Position numbers and translations under genes: made by a program
Notes under the pieces: generated by a model
What the model was told of the DNA's origin: nothing
The model's database searches: none
Seen by the model: the letters and a program-made list of their open reading frames with translations, nothing else
In this document: positions 8,546-17,972 of the stretch, one piece after another
Position numbering within the stretch: position 1 is the stretch's first letter
How the letters are laid out: each line of letters starts with the position of its first letter
Assembly: GCA_017551725.1 (NCBI GenBank)
Contig: JAFZKY010000063.1
Span: 1-64,000 of the forward strand
Length of the DNA: 64,000 nt
Direction of reading: 5' to 3'
Origin: Bacteroidales bacterium
GTDB lineage: Bacteria; Bacteroidota; Bacteroidia; Bacteroidales; WCHB1-69

Positions 8546-9988
8546 ATGATTCAGGTCAACGCCAAAGTCCATGACAAGTTCTCCGTCGAGTTCAAAATCG
8601 GATTTCGGGGTACGGAAGATGCTGCGGCCAACGATTTTGCCGTCAACACCTGGATATTCATACCCAACAGCCTGAACATCAACGCATCCACCTACGGCAA
8701 AGAGCTGTTTTATCGGGATGTAAAGTCGAACATTCGGCTGATCACCCCCACATTCACCCTCGCCGAACTGGCCGACAGGGAATCCCATCCTTTTGACAAC
8801 CTGCGGAAATCCCTGGACCGGTACCTCCGGGAGCCGAGCACCTTCTCGTTGCGGGAGTTCGAGTTCCACGTCAAGATGTTCGCCTCCATCTGCAAAAGCG
8901 CATTGCGCGAGGCCGTCCGCGACATTGTGGACACCAAGGAAATCCAGGAAAAACAGCAGGCGCTGACTCTTTTCAGTGAGCGCATCCGGGCTGTCACTAG
9001 CGAGTACCGGGCACTTGCCGAGCGTTTTGACGACAACAACCCGTCGGCGCGCAACATCTTCCGCCACGGGGACGAGTTCCTCAGCCATATCATCAACATC
9101 CAGACGGTGAAGCTGTACCTGAGCATCGATCCGAATCATTTCAAAGCGGAAGAGCAGCAACTCATCGGTTTGCTCAAGGACGAATACGAATACAAAGCCG
9201 CCCAAGGGTACAGTCGTGCGGACAGGAGCTTTGGCTCCAACGACCAGCTGATCTATCGACACAGTCTGCTCAAGAAGTACGTCGAAAGCGTGCTATACCT
9301 CAAGGTCAACAGCTCACCGGATGGCAATGCGGCCAAGCAGGTCACTTTCGGCATCGCCGCGGGCATCGCCATGATTATCTCCACCCTCATTGCCCTGCCG
9401 TTCCAGCGCTATCTTGGCAGCTCGCCGTTCATCATCTTCATCGTGCTGGTCATCGCCTACATGTTCAAGGACCGCATCAAGGAGATTGTGCGCAACCAGT
9501 TCGCCTACAAGCTCAAAAAGAAATACTTCGACATGAAGAGCATGTTGGACTTCCGGGGACAGCATATCGGCTGGATCAAGGAGGGTGTGGACTTCATCAA
9601 CGATGCCAAGACGCCCGAGGAGGTGCTCCGTCTGCGCAACCGTTCGCCGCTGGAAGCCGACAACCACCTGTTCGAGGAGAGGACGCTCCTATACCGCAAA
9701 CACGTACACATCGACACGGGCGTGCTGCGCGACCAGAAGGAGTACCCGCTCACCGGCATCAACGACATCATGCGGTTCCACATCCAGCATTACACCCTCA
9801 AGATGGATGACCCGGATGTGCGTATCGACGTGATGGAACCCGACGGCAACATCCAGTTCACCGACGCGTACCGCATCTACCCGCTGTACATCATCATGCG
9901 CTTCGATTTCGAAGGCAACACCGAATACCATGCCTTCCGCATCATCGCCAACCGCAACGGGATTCTCCGCTGCGAGAAGATGGGATAG
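8546..9988 (+). CDS. Membrane protein of unknown function (480 aa)
   Basis: No family recognised. Residues 1-260 are soluble, largely helical and charged, with a central heptad-like stretch. Two hydrophobic helices follow at about 264-285 (FGIAAGIAMIISTLIALPF) and 290-312 (FIIFIVLVIAYMF), then a second soluble domain of about 165 residues with beta-strand character. Both soluble parts are therefore on the same side of the membrane, probably the cytoplasm since there is no signal peptide. It lies 29 bp after the metallopeptidase and 29 bp before mfd, all on one strand, suggesting co-transcription. Confidence 0.7.
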   Translation: MIQVNAKVHDKFSVEFKIGFRGTEDAAANDFAVNTWIFIPNSLNINASTYGKELFYRDVKSNIRLITPTFTLAELADRESHPFDNLRKSLDRYLREPSTFSLREFEFHVKMFASICKSALREAVRDIVDTKEIQEKQQALTLFSERIRAVTSEYRALAERFDDNNPSARNIFRHGDEFLSHIINIQTVKLYLSIDPNHFKAEEQQLIGLLKDEYEYKAAQGYSRADRSFGSNDQLIYRHSLLKKYVESVLYLKVNSSPDGNAAKQVTFGIAAGIAMIISTLIALPFQRYLGSSPFIIFIVLVIAYMFKDRIKEIVRNQFAYKLKKKYFDMKSMLDFRGQHIGWIKEGVDFINDAKTPEEVLRLRNRSPLEADNHLFEERTLLYRKHVHIDTGVLRDQKEYPLTGINDIMRFHIQHYTLKMDDPDVRIDVMEPDGNIQFTDAYRIYPLYIIMRFDFEGNTEYHAFRIIANRNGILRCEKMG

Positions 9989-10017
9989 CCCGAAAACAGA
10001 AAAGAACTCCCTACCCT

Positions 10018-13000
10018 ATGCCTATGCCTATGACTATGACCATCGACCAACTACAATCGAGATTCTGCGACAAGGAAATCCAACGCATCCTTCCGTTGAT
10101 TGCCAGCGGGAGCGGTTCGCCTAAAGTCCTGTCGCTGAACGGACTTGTCGGGTCGGCCTACCCGATGCTGGCGGCCAGGGCGATGGAAGGGAGCACCACG
10201 CCGCACCTCTTCATCCTCTCCACCAAAGAGCGGGCCGCCTTTTTCTATAACGACATCGAGAAGCTGCTCAACGACCGCAACGCACCTCTGCCCAGCAAGC
10301 GGGTGCATTATCTGCCCTCCTCCTTCAAACGCGCCCACACCTCCGACGAAATTGACAACTCCAACGTCAAGCTGCGGTCCGAGATCGTCAACAAGCTGAC
10401 ACACCATCCCGACACGCCCTGCCTGATTGTCACCTACCCCGACGCCCTCGCCGAGAAGGTGGTCACCCAGCAGTTTGTCAACCAGAACTCCTTCATCATC
10501 AAGCGGGACAGCGAGATCCCCACCGACATTTTCCTGAACTTCCTCTACGAGTTCGAATATCTGCAGGAGGATTTCGTCTTCGAGCCGGGACAGTTCGCGT
10601 GGCGCGGCAGCATCTTCGACATCTTCTCCTTCTCCGAAGAATATCCATACCGTATCGAGCTGGACGGCGACCGTGTGGAATCCATTCGCTATTTCAACCC
10701 CGAAACCCAACTCTCCATCCGCGAGGAGGACGAGATTCACATCATGCCCAAGATTGTTTCCCTGGACAAGGAGGAGCAACGGATTTCCCTGCTGGACTTC
10801 CTGCCCGACAGGACCATACTCTGGATGGACAATCCGAAGGACATCGGGGCGCAGATCGGCAGCCTGTACAAGAATGTGGAGGGCGAGTTCACCGCAGCCG
10901 ACAACGACACCGCCATGCACCGTCAGGCAGATTCCTTTTTCATCAAAAGGAAAGACTTCGAGAGCGCAGCCGCCACGCATACCCGCTGCATCATCAACAC
11001 CGCCGACACCGCCGCCGACCTGACGCTGGACTTCGGCATGAAGCCGCAGAACAACTTCGGGCGCAGCTTCGACTACCTGTTGTTGGAATGGATTGACAAC
11101 CTTGAAAAAGGCATCCAGACCGTCTTCCTGGCCGAGAACCAGTCGCAGTTGGACCGTTTGTTCAAAATCATGGTCGATCTGCTGGGCAAATACAACCGGC
11201 ACAACGACACACGATACACCATCGAGGCCCTTTACCATCCCATCCGGCATATCTTGCACGAAGGATTCCGCGACGAGCAACACAAGCTGGCGGTATATAC
11301 CGACCACCAGTTCATGGAGAAATACGAGCGGGTGGTCATCCGCGACCGTTACAAGAAGAGCGAGGCTTTCACCCTGCGGGAAATCTACGACCTGCAACCC
11401 GGCGACTTCGTGGTCCACATCGACTACGGCATCGGCATCTACCAAGGTCTGGAAAAAACCGAGTTGAACGGCAAAGAGCAGGAGGTCATCAAGTTGAGTT
11501 ACAAGGACGGCGACATCCTGTATGTGAGCATTCACTCGTTGCACAAGATCAGCAAGTACGTGGGCAAGGAGGGCACCGCGCCCACGCTGCATCGCATCGG
11601 GTCGGGCACATGGGACAAGCTCAAAGAACGCACCAAGAAGCGCATCAAAGAGCTGGCCATCGACCTCATCAAACTCTACGCAGCGAGGAAAGCCCGCAAG
11701 GGGTTCGCCTTCTCGCCCGACAACTACATGCAGACCGAGTTGGAGGCCTCCTTCATCTACGAGGACACGCCGGATCAGGTCAAGACCTTGGCGGACGTGA
11801 AGAACGACATGGAAAGTGCGCACCCCATGGACCGCCTCATCTGCGGCGATGTGGGCTTCGGCAAGACGGAGATCGCCATCCGCGCCGCCTTCAAGGCCGT
11901 GTGCGACAACAAGCAGGTGGCGGTGCTCGTGCCCACCACCGTGCTCGCGCTGCAGCACTACACCACCTTCCGCGACCGCCTCTGCGACATGCCCTGCCGT
12001 GTGGAGTATGTGAACCGTTTCAAGAGCAACAAGCAAATCAAAGAGACCCTGGCGCTTCTCAAGGAAGGCAAAATAGACATCCTCATCGGCACACACCGGC
12101 TATTAAGCAAAGATGTGGTTTTCAAAGACTTGGGATTACTGATCATTGACGAAGAGCAGAAATTCGGCGTGGCCGCCAAGGAAAAGCTGCGCGAGCTGCG
12201 CGTCAGCGTGGACACGCTCACTATGTCGGCCACGCCGATCCCGCGCACCTTGCAGTTCTCGCTCATGGGAGCCCGCGACATCTCCGTCATCACCACCCCG
12301 CCCCCCAACCGGCAGCCCATCCAGACGGAAGTCCACGTCTTCGACGAGGACATCCTGCGGGAGGCCATCCAGTTCGAGCTGAATCGCCACGGGCAGGTAT
12401 TCGTAGTCCACAACAAGATACAGGACATCAAAGAGTTGGCGGGACTTATCCAGCGACTGGTGCCCGGAGCACGCGTCGCCATCGGCCACGGGCAGATGGA
12501 AGGCGACGAACTCGAGCGCATCATGACCGACTTCATCAACCAGCAGTACGACGTGCTGGTCTCGACCACCATCGTGGAGTCGGGGCTGGACATTGTGAAC
12601 GCCAACACCATGATCATCAACGATGCCCAGAACTTCGCACTCAACGTGCTGCATCAGCTGCGCGGGCGCGTGGGGCGCAACAACCAGAAGGCCTTCTGCT
12701 ACCTCTTCACCAAACCATACGAATTCCTCAACGACCAGGCCCGCAAGCGGTTGCAGGCTATCGAGGACTTCTCCGATATCGGCAGCGGCATCCAGATTGC
12801 CCTCCGCGACCTCGACATCCGCGGAGCCGGCAACATCCTCGGCGCCGACCAGAGCGGATTCATCAACGACATCGGCTACGAAATGTACCAGAAAATCCTC
12901 AGCGAGGCCATCCTGGAGATGAAAGATGCCGACTATCAAGATGTTGACATGGCCGACAACACCGGCATCCTCACTCGCGAGTGTGTGCTGGAAACCGACA

Positions 13001-13449
13001 TCGAAGCCCTGTTCCCCTCCGACTACATCAGCAGCGTGCCGGAGCGCATGAGTTTCTACAAAGAGCTGGAATCCATCAAAAACGATGAAAAACTGGAAGA
13101 GTTCCGCAAAAAAGTGGTGGACATCTTCGGTCCCATGCCCAAACCCACCCAAGAGCTTTTGCAGACCATTCCGTTGCGATTATTGGCCGGAGAGCTGCAT
13201 TTTGAAAAAATCATTCTCAAGAAAAACACCTTCACAGGCTACTTCGTCGGCAGTTCGTCCTCGCCCTACTTCCAATCGGATGCCTTCGGGCGCGTGCTCG
13301 CCTTCCTGCAGGCCAACCATCCCGCCATCCAACTGAAAGAAGCCCACGGAAAACTGTTGTTTATCATACATAATACGCCAACAATCAAATCAGCTATGCA
13401 CTGGTTAGAAAAAATGAATTATTTTTGCAACCAAAAATATTTACAATGA
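10018..13449 (+). CDS. mfd: Transcription-repair coupling factor Mfd
   Basis: 1143 residues. Mfd displaces RNA polymerase stalled at DNA lesions and recruits UvrA. Domains in order: UvrB-like region (about 1-400), CarD-like RNA polymerase interaction domain (about 455-530, LQPGDFVVHIDYGIGIYQGLE), RecG-like helicase motor with Walker A GDVGFGKT at 610-617 and DEEQ at 711-714, motif VI QLRGRVGR, and a C-terminal TRCF domain. Length is normal for the family. The start region has four in-frame ATGs in a hexamer repeat (MPMPMTMT), so the exact initiation codon is uncertain. The stop overlaps the start of the next gene as ATGA. Confidence 0.97.
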   Translation: MPMPMTMTIDQLQSRFCDKEIQRILPLIASGSGSPKVLSLNGLVGSAYPMLAARAMEGSTTPHLFILSTKERAAFFYNDIEKLLNDRNAPLPSKRVHYLPSSFKRAHTSDEIDNSNVKLRSEIVNKLTHHPDTPCLIVTYPDALAEKVVTQQFVNQNSFIIKRDSEIPTDIFLNFLYEFEYLQEDFVFEPGQFAWRGSIFDIFSFSEEYPYRIELDGDRVESIRYFNPETQLSIREEDEIHIMPKIVSLDKEEQRISLLDFLPDRTILWMDNPKDIGAQIGSLYKNVEGEFTAADNDTAMHRQADSFFIKRKDFESAAATHTRCIINTADTAADLTLDFGMKPQNNFGRSFDYLLLEWIDNLEKGIQTVFLAENQSQLDRLFKIMVDLLGKYNRHNDTRYTIEALYHPIRHILHEGFRDEQHKLAVYTDHQFMEKYERVVIRDRYKKSEAFTLREIYDLQPGDFVVHIDYGIGIYQGLEKTELNGKEQEVIKLSYKDGDILYVSIHSLHKISKYVGKEGTAPTLHRIGSGTWDKLKERTKKRIKELAIDLIKLYAARKARKGFAFSPDNYMQTELEASFIYEDTPDQVKTLADVKNDMESAHPMDRLICGDVGFGKTEIAIRAAFKAVCDNKQVAVLVPTTVLALQHYTTFRDRLCDMPCRVEYVNRFKSNKQIKETLALLKEGKIDILIGTHRLLSKDVVFKDLGLLIIDEEQKFGVAAKEKLRELRVSVDTLTMSATPIPRTLQFSLMGARDISVITTPPPNRQPIQTEVHVFDEDILREAIQFELNRHGQVFVVHNKIQDIKELAGLIQRLVPGARVAIGHGQMEGDELERIMTDFINQQYDVLVSTTIVESGLDIVNANTMIINDAQNFALNVLHQLRGRVGRNNQKAFCYLFTKPYEFLNDQARKRLQAIEDFSDIGSGIQIALRDLDIRGAGNILGADQSGFINDIGYEMYQKILSEAILEMKDADYQDVDMADNTGILTRECVLETDIEALFPSDYISSVPERMSFYKELESIKNDEKLEEFRKKVVDIFGPMPKPTQELLQTIPLRLLAGELHFEKIILKKNTFTGYFVGSSSSPYFQSDAFGRVLAFLQANHPAIQLKEAHGKLLFIIHNTPTIKSAMHWLEKMNYFCNQKYLQ
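13420..13427 (+). promoter_or_regulatory. -7 element TATTTTTG inside the end of mfd
   Basis: TATTTTTGC fits TAnnTTTG and lies 19 bases before the ATG at 13446, within the last codons of mfd. The T9SS cargo gene can thus be transcribed independently despite the 4-base overlap. Confidence 0.6.
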
Positions 13450-14858
13450 AAAAAATAATTATATCCCTTGTCATTGGCATTATGGCCACTCTGAGCCTTC
13501 AAACAAATGCCCAGACCAATCCCATTCCGAACAACGGTTTCGAAAACTGGTCCACAGGACAGGCGTATTCGGTTATGAACATGATTACTTTGTTCAATGC
13601 CTACAACTATCCCACCTCCTGGGACTATCTGAAGTACCCGGTGAACGAAAGCATCAGCCTGTACGGGATGCCCATCACCATCAACACGAACATTCCGCTG
13701 GTCAAGGCGAGTGCCGAGACAGGCACTGTGCCTGACGGACAAAAAGCGTTGAAAATCGAGAGTTTCATGCTCTCCGACATCATCACGCAGACTGCTTATC
13801 CGCTTGTCAGCAGCTATTTAGACAGTTCGTTGACCAACATGGTCTTCCCCACCCTGCTTTCCACCGGCGAGACAGACCTCAACCAAGTCATACTCCTGCT
13901 GTCCACCCTCATCGAGAACATCAACAGCGACAGTATGCTGATGGCCGCATTGGTGGATTTGGACATCAACGAGTACATCACGGGCGGCATCGCTCTCAAC
14001 GGTTTCAACCCCGTGCAACTGAAAGGAATCTACAAATATCAATCCGGTATCGGCGGCGACCAGGGCGGCATCATCTACTTCGGCACCAAATACAACCCCA
14101 CGACGCACCATCGCGAGGTTGTCGGCGGGGGCGGGAACATCAACCTCACGGATGTGGCCACCTACCAACCGTTTGCCATCGACTACACGCCCATGCACGA
14201 CCTCATCCCGGACCAGCCGCTCACGGCTCCCGACTCGCTGGTTGTGATTCTGCTCTCCTCCGCATCTTTAACGGCACAACAAGGTTCTGCTCTGTTTTTA
14301 GACAATCTCATTCTTGTCAACGCAGTGCCCGAAGATCCAGACACATGCTTCGATGTACAGAACATCACCATCACGGAGATCACCGACCATTCTGTCACTT
14401 TGCATTGGGACGATGTTTCCAACCTGTATGAGTGCGAATACGGTCCTGCAGGCTTCGTCATCGGCACCGGCACCACGCTAAACCTGCCGGCCAACACCGC
14501 CACCTTGACCGGGCTGACCCCCAACACCGACTATGGATTCCACATCCGCTCCGTGTGTGGCGACAATATCTTCGGAAATTGGAGCTCCACCACATTCCAT
14601 ACATCGCAGGTTGGCATCAACAATTATCGTGAGGAGACAGTCACCGTTTATCCCAATCCTGCACGCGAGGAACTTCATGTGCGAACCGGCAGCGATGCCA
14701 TCCGCGAAATCCGCGTCTATAGCATTGACGGCAGACTGGTGGAGATGCTTGTCCCCAACACCGAAGACATCACCCTGCGACTGCCCTATCGCGGCATTTT
14801 CATCCTCCAGGTGGAGACGGAGAACGCCGTTGAAACACACCGAATCGTCCGCCAGTAA
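13446..14858 (+). CDS. T9SS-secreted protein with fibronectin III domain and type A sorting domain
   Basis: 470 residues. A signal peptide (MKKIIISLVIGIMATLSLQTNAQ) is followed by a region resembling the PCMD-type carbohydrate-associated domains of Bacteroidota, opening with NPIPNNGFENWSTG and running to about 290. A fibronectin type III domain follows (about 300-385, ITITEITDHSVTLHWDDV to SVCGDNIFGNWSS). The last 75 residues are a type A type IX sorting domain (VTVYPNPAREELHV, GRLVEML, GIFILQV, HRIVRQ). Expected fate: export by Sec, transit through the T9SS and anchoring at the cell surface. Substrate unknown. The next gene starts 2 bp after its stop. Confidence 0.85.
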   Translation: MKKIIISLVIGIMATLSLQTNAQTNPIPNNGFENWSTGQAYSVMNMITLFNAYNYPTSWDYLKYPVNESISLYGMPITINTNIPLVKASAETGTVPDGQKALKIESFMLSDIITQTAYPLVSSYLDSSLTNMVFPTLLSTGETDLNQVILLLSTLIENINSDSMLMAALVDLDINEYITGGIALNGFNPVQLKGIYKYQSGIGGDQGGIIYFGTKYNPTTHHREVVGGGGNINLTDVATYQPFAIDYTPMHDLIPDQPLTAPDSLVVILLSSASLTAQQGSALFLDNLILVNAVPEDPDTCFDVQNITITEITDHSVTLHWDDVSNLYECEYGPAGFVIGTGTTLNLPANTATLTGLTPNTDYGFHIRSVCGDNIFGNWSSTTFHTSQVGINNYREETVTVYPNPAREELHVRTGSDAIREIRVYSIDGRLVEMLVPNTEDITLRLPYRGIFILQVETENAVETHRIVRQ

Positions 14859-14860
14859 CC

Positions 14861-16048
14861 TTGCTTACGAACGCCGCCACCCGCCGATTCATCACCGAGC
14901 ATCAGGAAGAAGATGTCCGGCGGGTGGCGCTGCGCGGCTGTCCCGACCCGGAAGTGGATTTCCATTGGGCATTGCAGCAGATTGAAGGCCGGCAAAAGGC
15001 ACGGGAGAAGCTGCCCGACTTTTACGCAAACGAAGAAATAGCCTACCCGCCGGCAGTCTCTTTGGAGCAATGCTCCTCCAACGCCACCGCCGCCTACAAA
15101 GCCACTCTGTGGCAAGGCGACACCCTCGCCGACCTTACCGGCGGCTTCGGGGTGGATACCTTCGCCTTCGCCGCAAAGTTCAAGGAAATCGACTGGGTGG
15201 AACCACAGGAGAGCCTCGCGGCAATCGTCCGGCATAATGCAGACACTCTCGGCATCAACAACATACGTTTCCACACAGAAACTATGGAGACCATGCTGTC
15301 GCATCTGTCCATCCACGACTGCCTCTACCTGGACCCGTCACGTCGCGACACGCACGGGCAACGCGTGGTGGCCTTGGCAGATTGCCAGCCCAACATCCTG
15401 CAATGGAAATCGAAACTCCTTGACCACGCCCGCCACAGCATCATGGTCAAGCTGTCGCCCATGATCGACATCCGGCAGGTGTTGCGACAACTGCCTGAAA
15501 CGGAATCCGTACACGTAGTGGCCGTCAAAGGCGAGTGCAAGGAGGTACTCATCATGCTCTCGCACACACGCACACCCAATCCCACCATCCATGCCATGGA
15601 CCTGCTGCCCGCTGGACCACGATGTTTCCGGTTTTCACTGGATGAAGAAGCCCAAACCGTCATAACGCCCATCGAAAACATCGGAACATACCTGTTTGAG
15701 CCGAACGCCGCCGTGCTGAAAGCGGGAGCCTTCAAAAGCATTGCGCAACATTATTCTATCGGAAAACTTCATCCGCACAGCCATCTATATACAGGCGAGG
15801 AAATGGTGGATGATTTTCCCGGAAAAATTTTCAAGATTTTAAAAACGGTTCCTTTTCATAAAAAAGAGATCCGCCAACAACTGTCATCTATCACGCAAGC
15901 TAACATTGCCGTACGGAATTTCCCGTTGAGCAGCGAAGAATTAAGAAAGAAGTTGAACATAAAAGATGGCGGAAACATATTCCTTTTCGGCACCACACTT
16001 TGGGATGGAGGGAAGTGGGTAATCGTGGGAGAGGCGGTTAACAATTAA
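14861..16048 (+). CDS. THUMP-like-domain class I SAM-dependent methyltransferase
   Basis: 395 residues starting at a TTG two bases after the preceding stop; no better ATG keeps the conserved N-terminus. The SAM-binding loop is LADLTGGFGVDTFAFA (about 88-103) and the catalytic-site motif is YLDPSRRD (about 154-161). Both are typical of the Bacteroidota methyltransferases that carry a C-terminal THUMP-like domain (about 310-395). Likely an RNA base methyltransferase, but the target is not known. The final residues VNN and the stop codon are formed by the heptamer repeat that starts at 16038. Confidence 0.8.
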   Translation: MLTNAATRRFITEHQEEDVRRVALRGCPDPEVDFHWALQQIEGRQKAREKLPDFYANEEIAYPPAVSLEQCSSNATAAYKATLWQGDTLADLTGGFGVDTFAFAAKFKEIDWVEPQESLAAIVRHNADTLGINNIRFHTETMETMLSHLSIHDCLYLDPSRRDTHGQRVVALADCQPNILQWKSKLLDHARHSIMVKLSPMIDIRQVLRQLPETESVHVVAVKGECKEVLIMLSHTRTPNPTIHAMDLLPAGPRCFRFSLDEEAQTVITPIENIGTYLFEPNAAVLKAGAFKSIAQHYSIGKLHPHSHLYTGEEMVDDFPGKIFKILKTVPFHKKEIRQQLSSITQANIAVRNFPLSSEELRKKLNIKDGGNIFLFGTTLWDGGKWVIVGEAVNN

Positions 16049-16102
16049 CAATTAACAATTAACAATTAACAATTAACAATTAATAATTAACAGTTAATAG
16101 TT
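16038..16102. repeat. AACAATT heptamer tandem repeat
   Basis: About nine 7-base units of AACAATT with variants (AATAATT, AACAGTT, AATAGTT) fill the space between the convergent methyltransferase and TPR genes. The array overlaps the methyltransferase stop codon. Confidence 0.9.
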
Positions 16103-16116
16103 GCTGGAGCAGTAGG

Positions 16117-17427
16117 TTATTGTTCGGCGGCTTGCAGGGCCTGGCGGATAGTGGTTTTCAGTTCCGCATCGTATGCAAAGGCGTTCGCCTTTTTCAGATA
16201 TTCCAGGGCCTTGTCCTTTTTTTTCTGCTGTAAAAAGCCCAAACCGAGGCCGCACAACAGCTTGGCGTTGTTGGGGAACAGGCTCACGATATCCTGCTCA
16301 TATTTCAAAAGCGGAGTCCAGTCGTCCAGTTGTTTCAGCACATAGCAATAATCCTCCCACACGGCAAACACGGTATTGTCGCGGGAGAGCGCCTGCTCGA
16401 AATAGGGCATCGACTCCCTGTATTTTTTCACCACCACGTTGAGGCTGGCCTTGTAGGCATAGCCCAGTGCCATGTCGAGATGCGCCTGTATCAGGGCATC
16501 CGCCAACTGCTCAGCCTGACGGATGTCCTCCTGCCGTTTGGAATTCACAGCAGCGCTCACAAACGAGTGCATCGCAGCCGTCTTCTTCACAAGTTCCACC
16601 GAGCTATTCTTGAACAATGGCAACAGCGATTCGAACTGTTTCTGCCGGTTGCCCTGCTGTTCCCAATAGTTGGCCATGGCCACACAAACTTCCGGATCAT
16701 CCGAACGCATTTCCATCGCCTTTTCATAATAGGAAAGAGCCTGCGGCATCATGTTGTTGCTCTGATAGATACGTCCTGCTTTCACATAATACTCCACATT
16801 GTGCGGAAACAGCTTTATCAACTTGTCATACTCGCCCACCGCCTCTTTCACCTTGTTCATATAGAGCCACAACTGCACCTTGGCCTGCGTTATCTCGTCA
16901 TTATGCCCGATGATATCCTCCATCTTGGAATAGGTGGCAATGACCTTCTCGGGCTTTTTCATATTCAGATAACACTCCGACAAGGCGTACAGATAATATT
17001 CGTTGTTATCTTTCTCTTTGCAGATGGCCTCCCACAGCTTGGCAGCAGCGGCATAATCGCCCTTCTGCATATAGATATCCGCCAAGTCCACCTTGTACCA
17101 TATATTTTTTTTATCCGCCTTAATTGCCTGAAGCAATGACTGTTCTGCATCATGGTACGATTTCTGGTCGGCATAGATTTTCGACATCATATAATATGAG
17201 GCATCATGGTTGGGATTATCGAGGATGATGCCTTGAAACACCTTCATCGCCTCGTTGGGGCGACCGGAGAAATAGGCCTTGAGGCCGTCGGTGTAGGTGG
17301 CCGAAATCTTGCGGGCCAAGACCGACGACGGGTCCATGGCGGCGGTGTTCCGCGTTTTCTTTGTCTGGGCGGAAACGCCTGACAGCAGCAAGGAGGCCAT
17401 CAATAGCAGAAAAACTCTTCTCATCAT
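16117..17427 (-). CDS. Tetratricopeptide-repeat protein
   Basis: 436 residues with a signal peptide (MMRRVFLLLMASLLLSGVSAQ), so it is exported, probably to the periplasm. From about residue 45 to the end it consists of degenerate 34-residue TPR units, for example AMKVFQGIILDNPNHDASYYM and QALSYYEKAMEMRSDDPEVCV. Such proteins act as interaction scaffolds and nothing here shows the partner. It follows dut with an 11-bp gap on the same strand, so the two are probably one transcript driven by the promoter ahead of dut. Confidence 0.85.
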   Translation of the reverse strand: MMRRVFLLLMASLLLSGVSAQTKKTRNTAAMDPSSVLARKISATYTDGLKAYFSGRPNEAMKVFQGIILDNPNHDASYYMMSKIYADQKSYHDAEQSLLQAIKADKKNIWYKVDLADIYMQKGDYAAAAKLWEAICKEKDNNEYYLYALSECYLNMKKPEKVIATYSKMEDIIGHNDEITQAKVQLWLYMNKVKEAVGEYDKLIKLFPHNVEYYVKAGRIYQSNNMMPQALSYYEKAMEMRSDDPEVCVAMANYWEQQGNRQKQFESLLPLFKNSSVELVKKTAAMHSFVSAAVNSKRQEDIRQAEQLADALIQAHLDMALGYAYKASLNVVVKKYRESMPYFEQALSRDNTVFAVWEDYCYVLKQLDDWTPLLKYEQDIVSLFPNNAKLLCGLGLGFLQQKKKDKALEYLKKANAFAYDAELKTTIRQALQAAEQ

Positions 17428-17438
17428 GGTATTACAGC

Positions 17439-17891
17439 TTATTTACGACCACTATGTCCGAATCCGCCGGCACCGCGCTCGGTGTCGGATAAATCCTCCA
17501 GATGCTCCACCGCCTGAAAACGCACTTGACAGAAACGAGAAACCACCATCTGGGCGATGCGCTCGCCGTGCTGTATTTCAAAAGGTTCCTGCGATAGGTT
17601 CACCAGCAACACTTTCACCTCGCCGCGATAGTCGGCATCAATGGTGCCGGGCGAGTTGAGCACGGTAATGCCATGCTTGAAGGCCAGACCGCTGCGCGGA
17701 CGGATCTGCGCCTCGCAATCGGGCGGCAACTCCATGTAGAGGCCCGTGGGCACGAGCACGCGACAGCCGGGCTCCAACACGATGCTTTCCTTCAGATTGG
17801 CGCGCAAATCCATGCCTGCGGCATTAACGGACGCATACGCCGGCAACTCGTTCGTGGATTCATTATAGATTCGGCAAATACAGTCGTTCAT
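17439..17891 (-). CDS. dut: dUTP pyrophosphatase
   Basis: 150 residues, the normal size of a trimeric dUTPase, which converts dUTP to dUMP and PPi. Motif 1 is NAAGMDLRA (23-31), motif 2 RPRSGLA (64-70), motif 3 [10 protein letters not shown] with the catalytic Asp (82-91), motif 4 HGERIAQMV (about 109-117) and motif 5 [10 protein letters not shown] (139-148). Motif 5 usually reads FGSTG or FGSSG; here the first Ser is His, a mild variation in the phosphate-clamping arm. First gene of a probable two-gene unit with the TPR gene. Confidence 0.96.
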   Translation of the reverse strand: MNDCICRIYNESTNELPAYASVNAAGMDLRANLKESIVLEPGCRVLVPTGLYMELPPDCEAQIRPRSGLAFKHGITVLNSPGTIDADYRGEVKVLLVNLSQEPFEIQHGERIAQMVVSRFCQVRFQAVEHLEDLSDTERGAGGFGHSGRK

Positions 17892-17910
17892 ACTTTTTTA
17901 TTTTGGGCTG

Positions 17911-17918
17911 CAAAGATA
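17911..17918 (-). promoter_or_regulatory. -7 element TATCTTTG (minus strand), dut promoter
   Basis: CAAAGATA on the plus strand, 20 bases upstream of the dut start. It directly abuts the T-tract of the terminator for the gene behind it. Confidence 0.65.
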
Positions 17919-17924
17919 CAAAAA

Positions 17925-17946
17925 AAGGCCTCCTTGCGGAGGCCTT
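17925..17946 (-). terminator. Rho-independent terminator of the SprB-repeat gene
   Basis: AAGGCCTCC and GGAGGCCTT form a perfect 9-bp stem around a 4-base loop. On the minus strand it is followed by a run of seven T. It sits 27 bases after the stop at 17973. Confidence 0.9.
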
Positions 17947-17972
17947 TACTACATTCGTCGTGATAATTATTA

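Noticed and set aside
10051..12096. 681-codon open frame antisense to mfd
   Set aside because: Mfd is certain; the antisense frame has a Val/Gly/His-rich composition typical of shadow frames in GC-rich third-position genes.
16038..16102. Heptamer array as a CRISPR
   Set aside because: Units are 7 bases with no spacers, and no cas genes are present.
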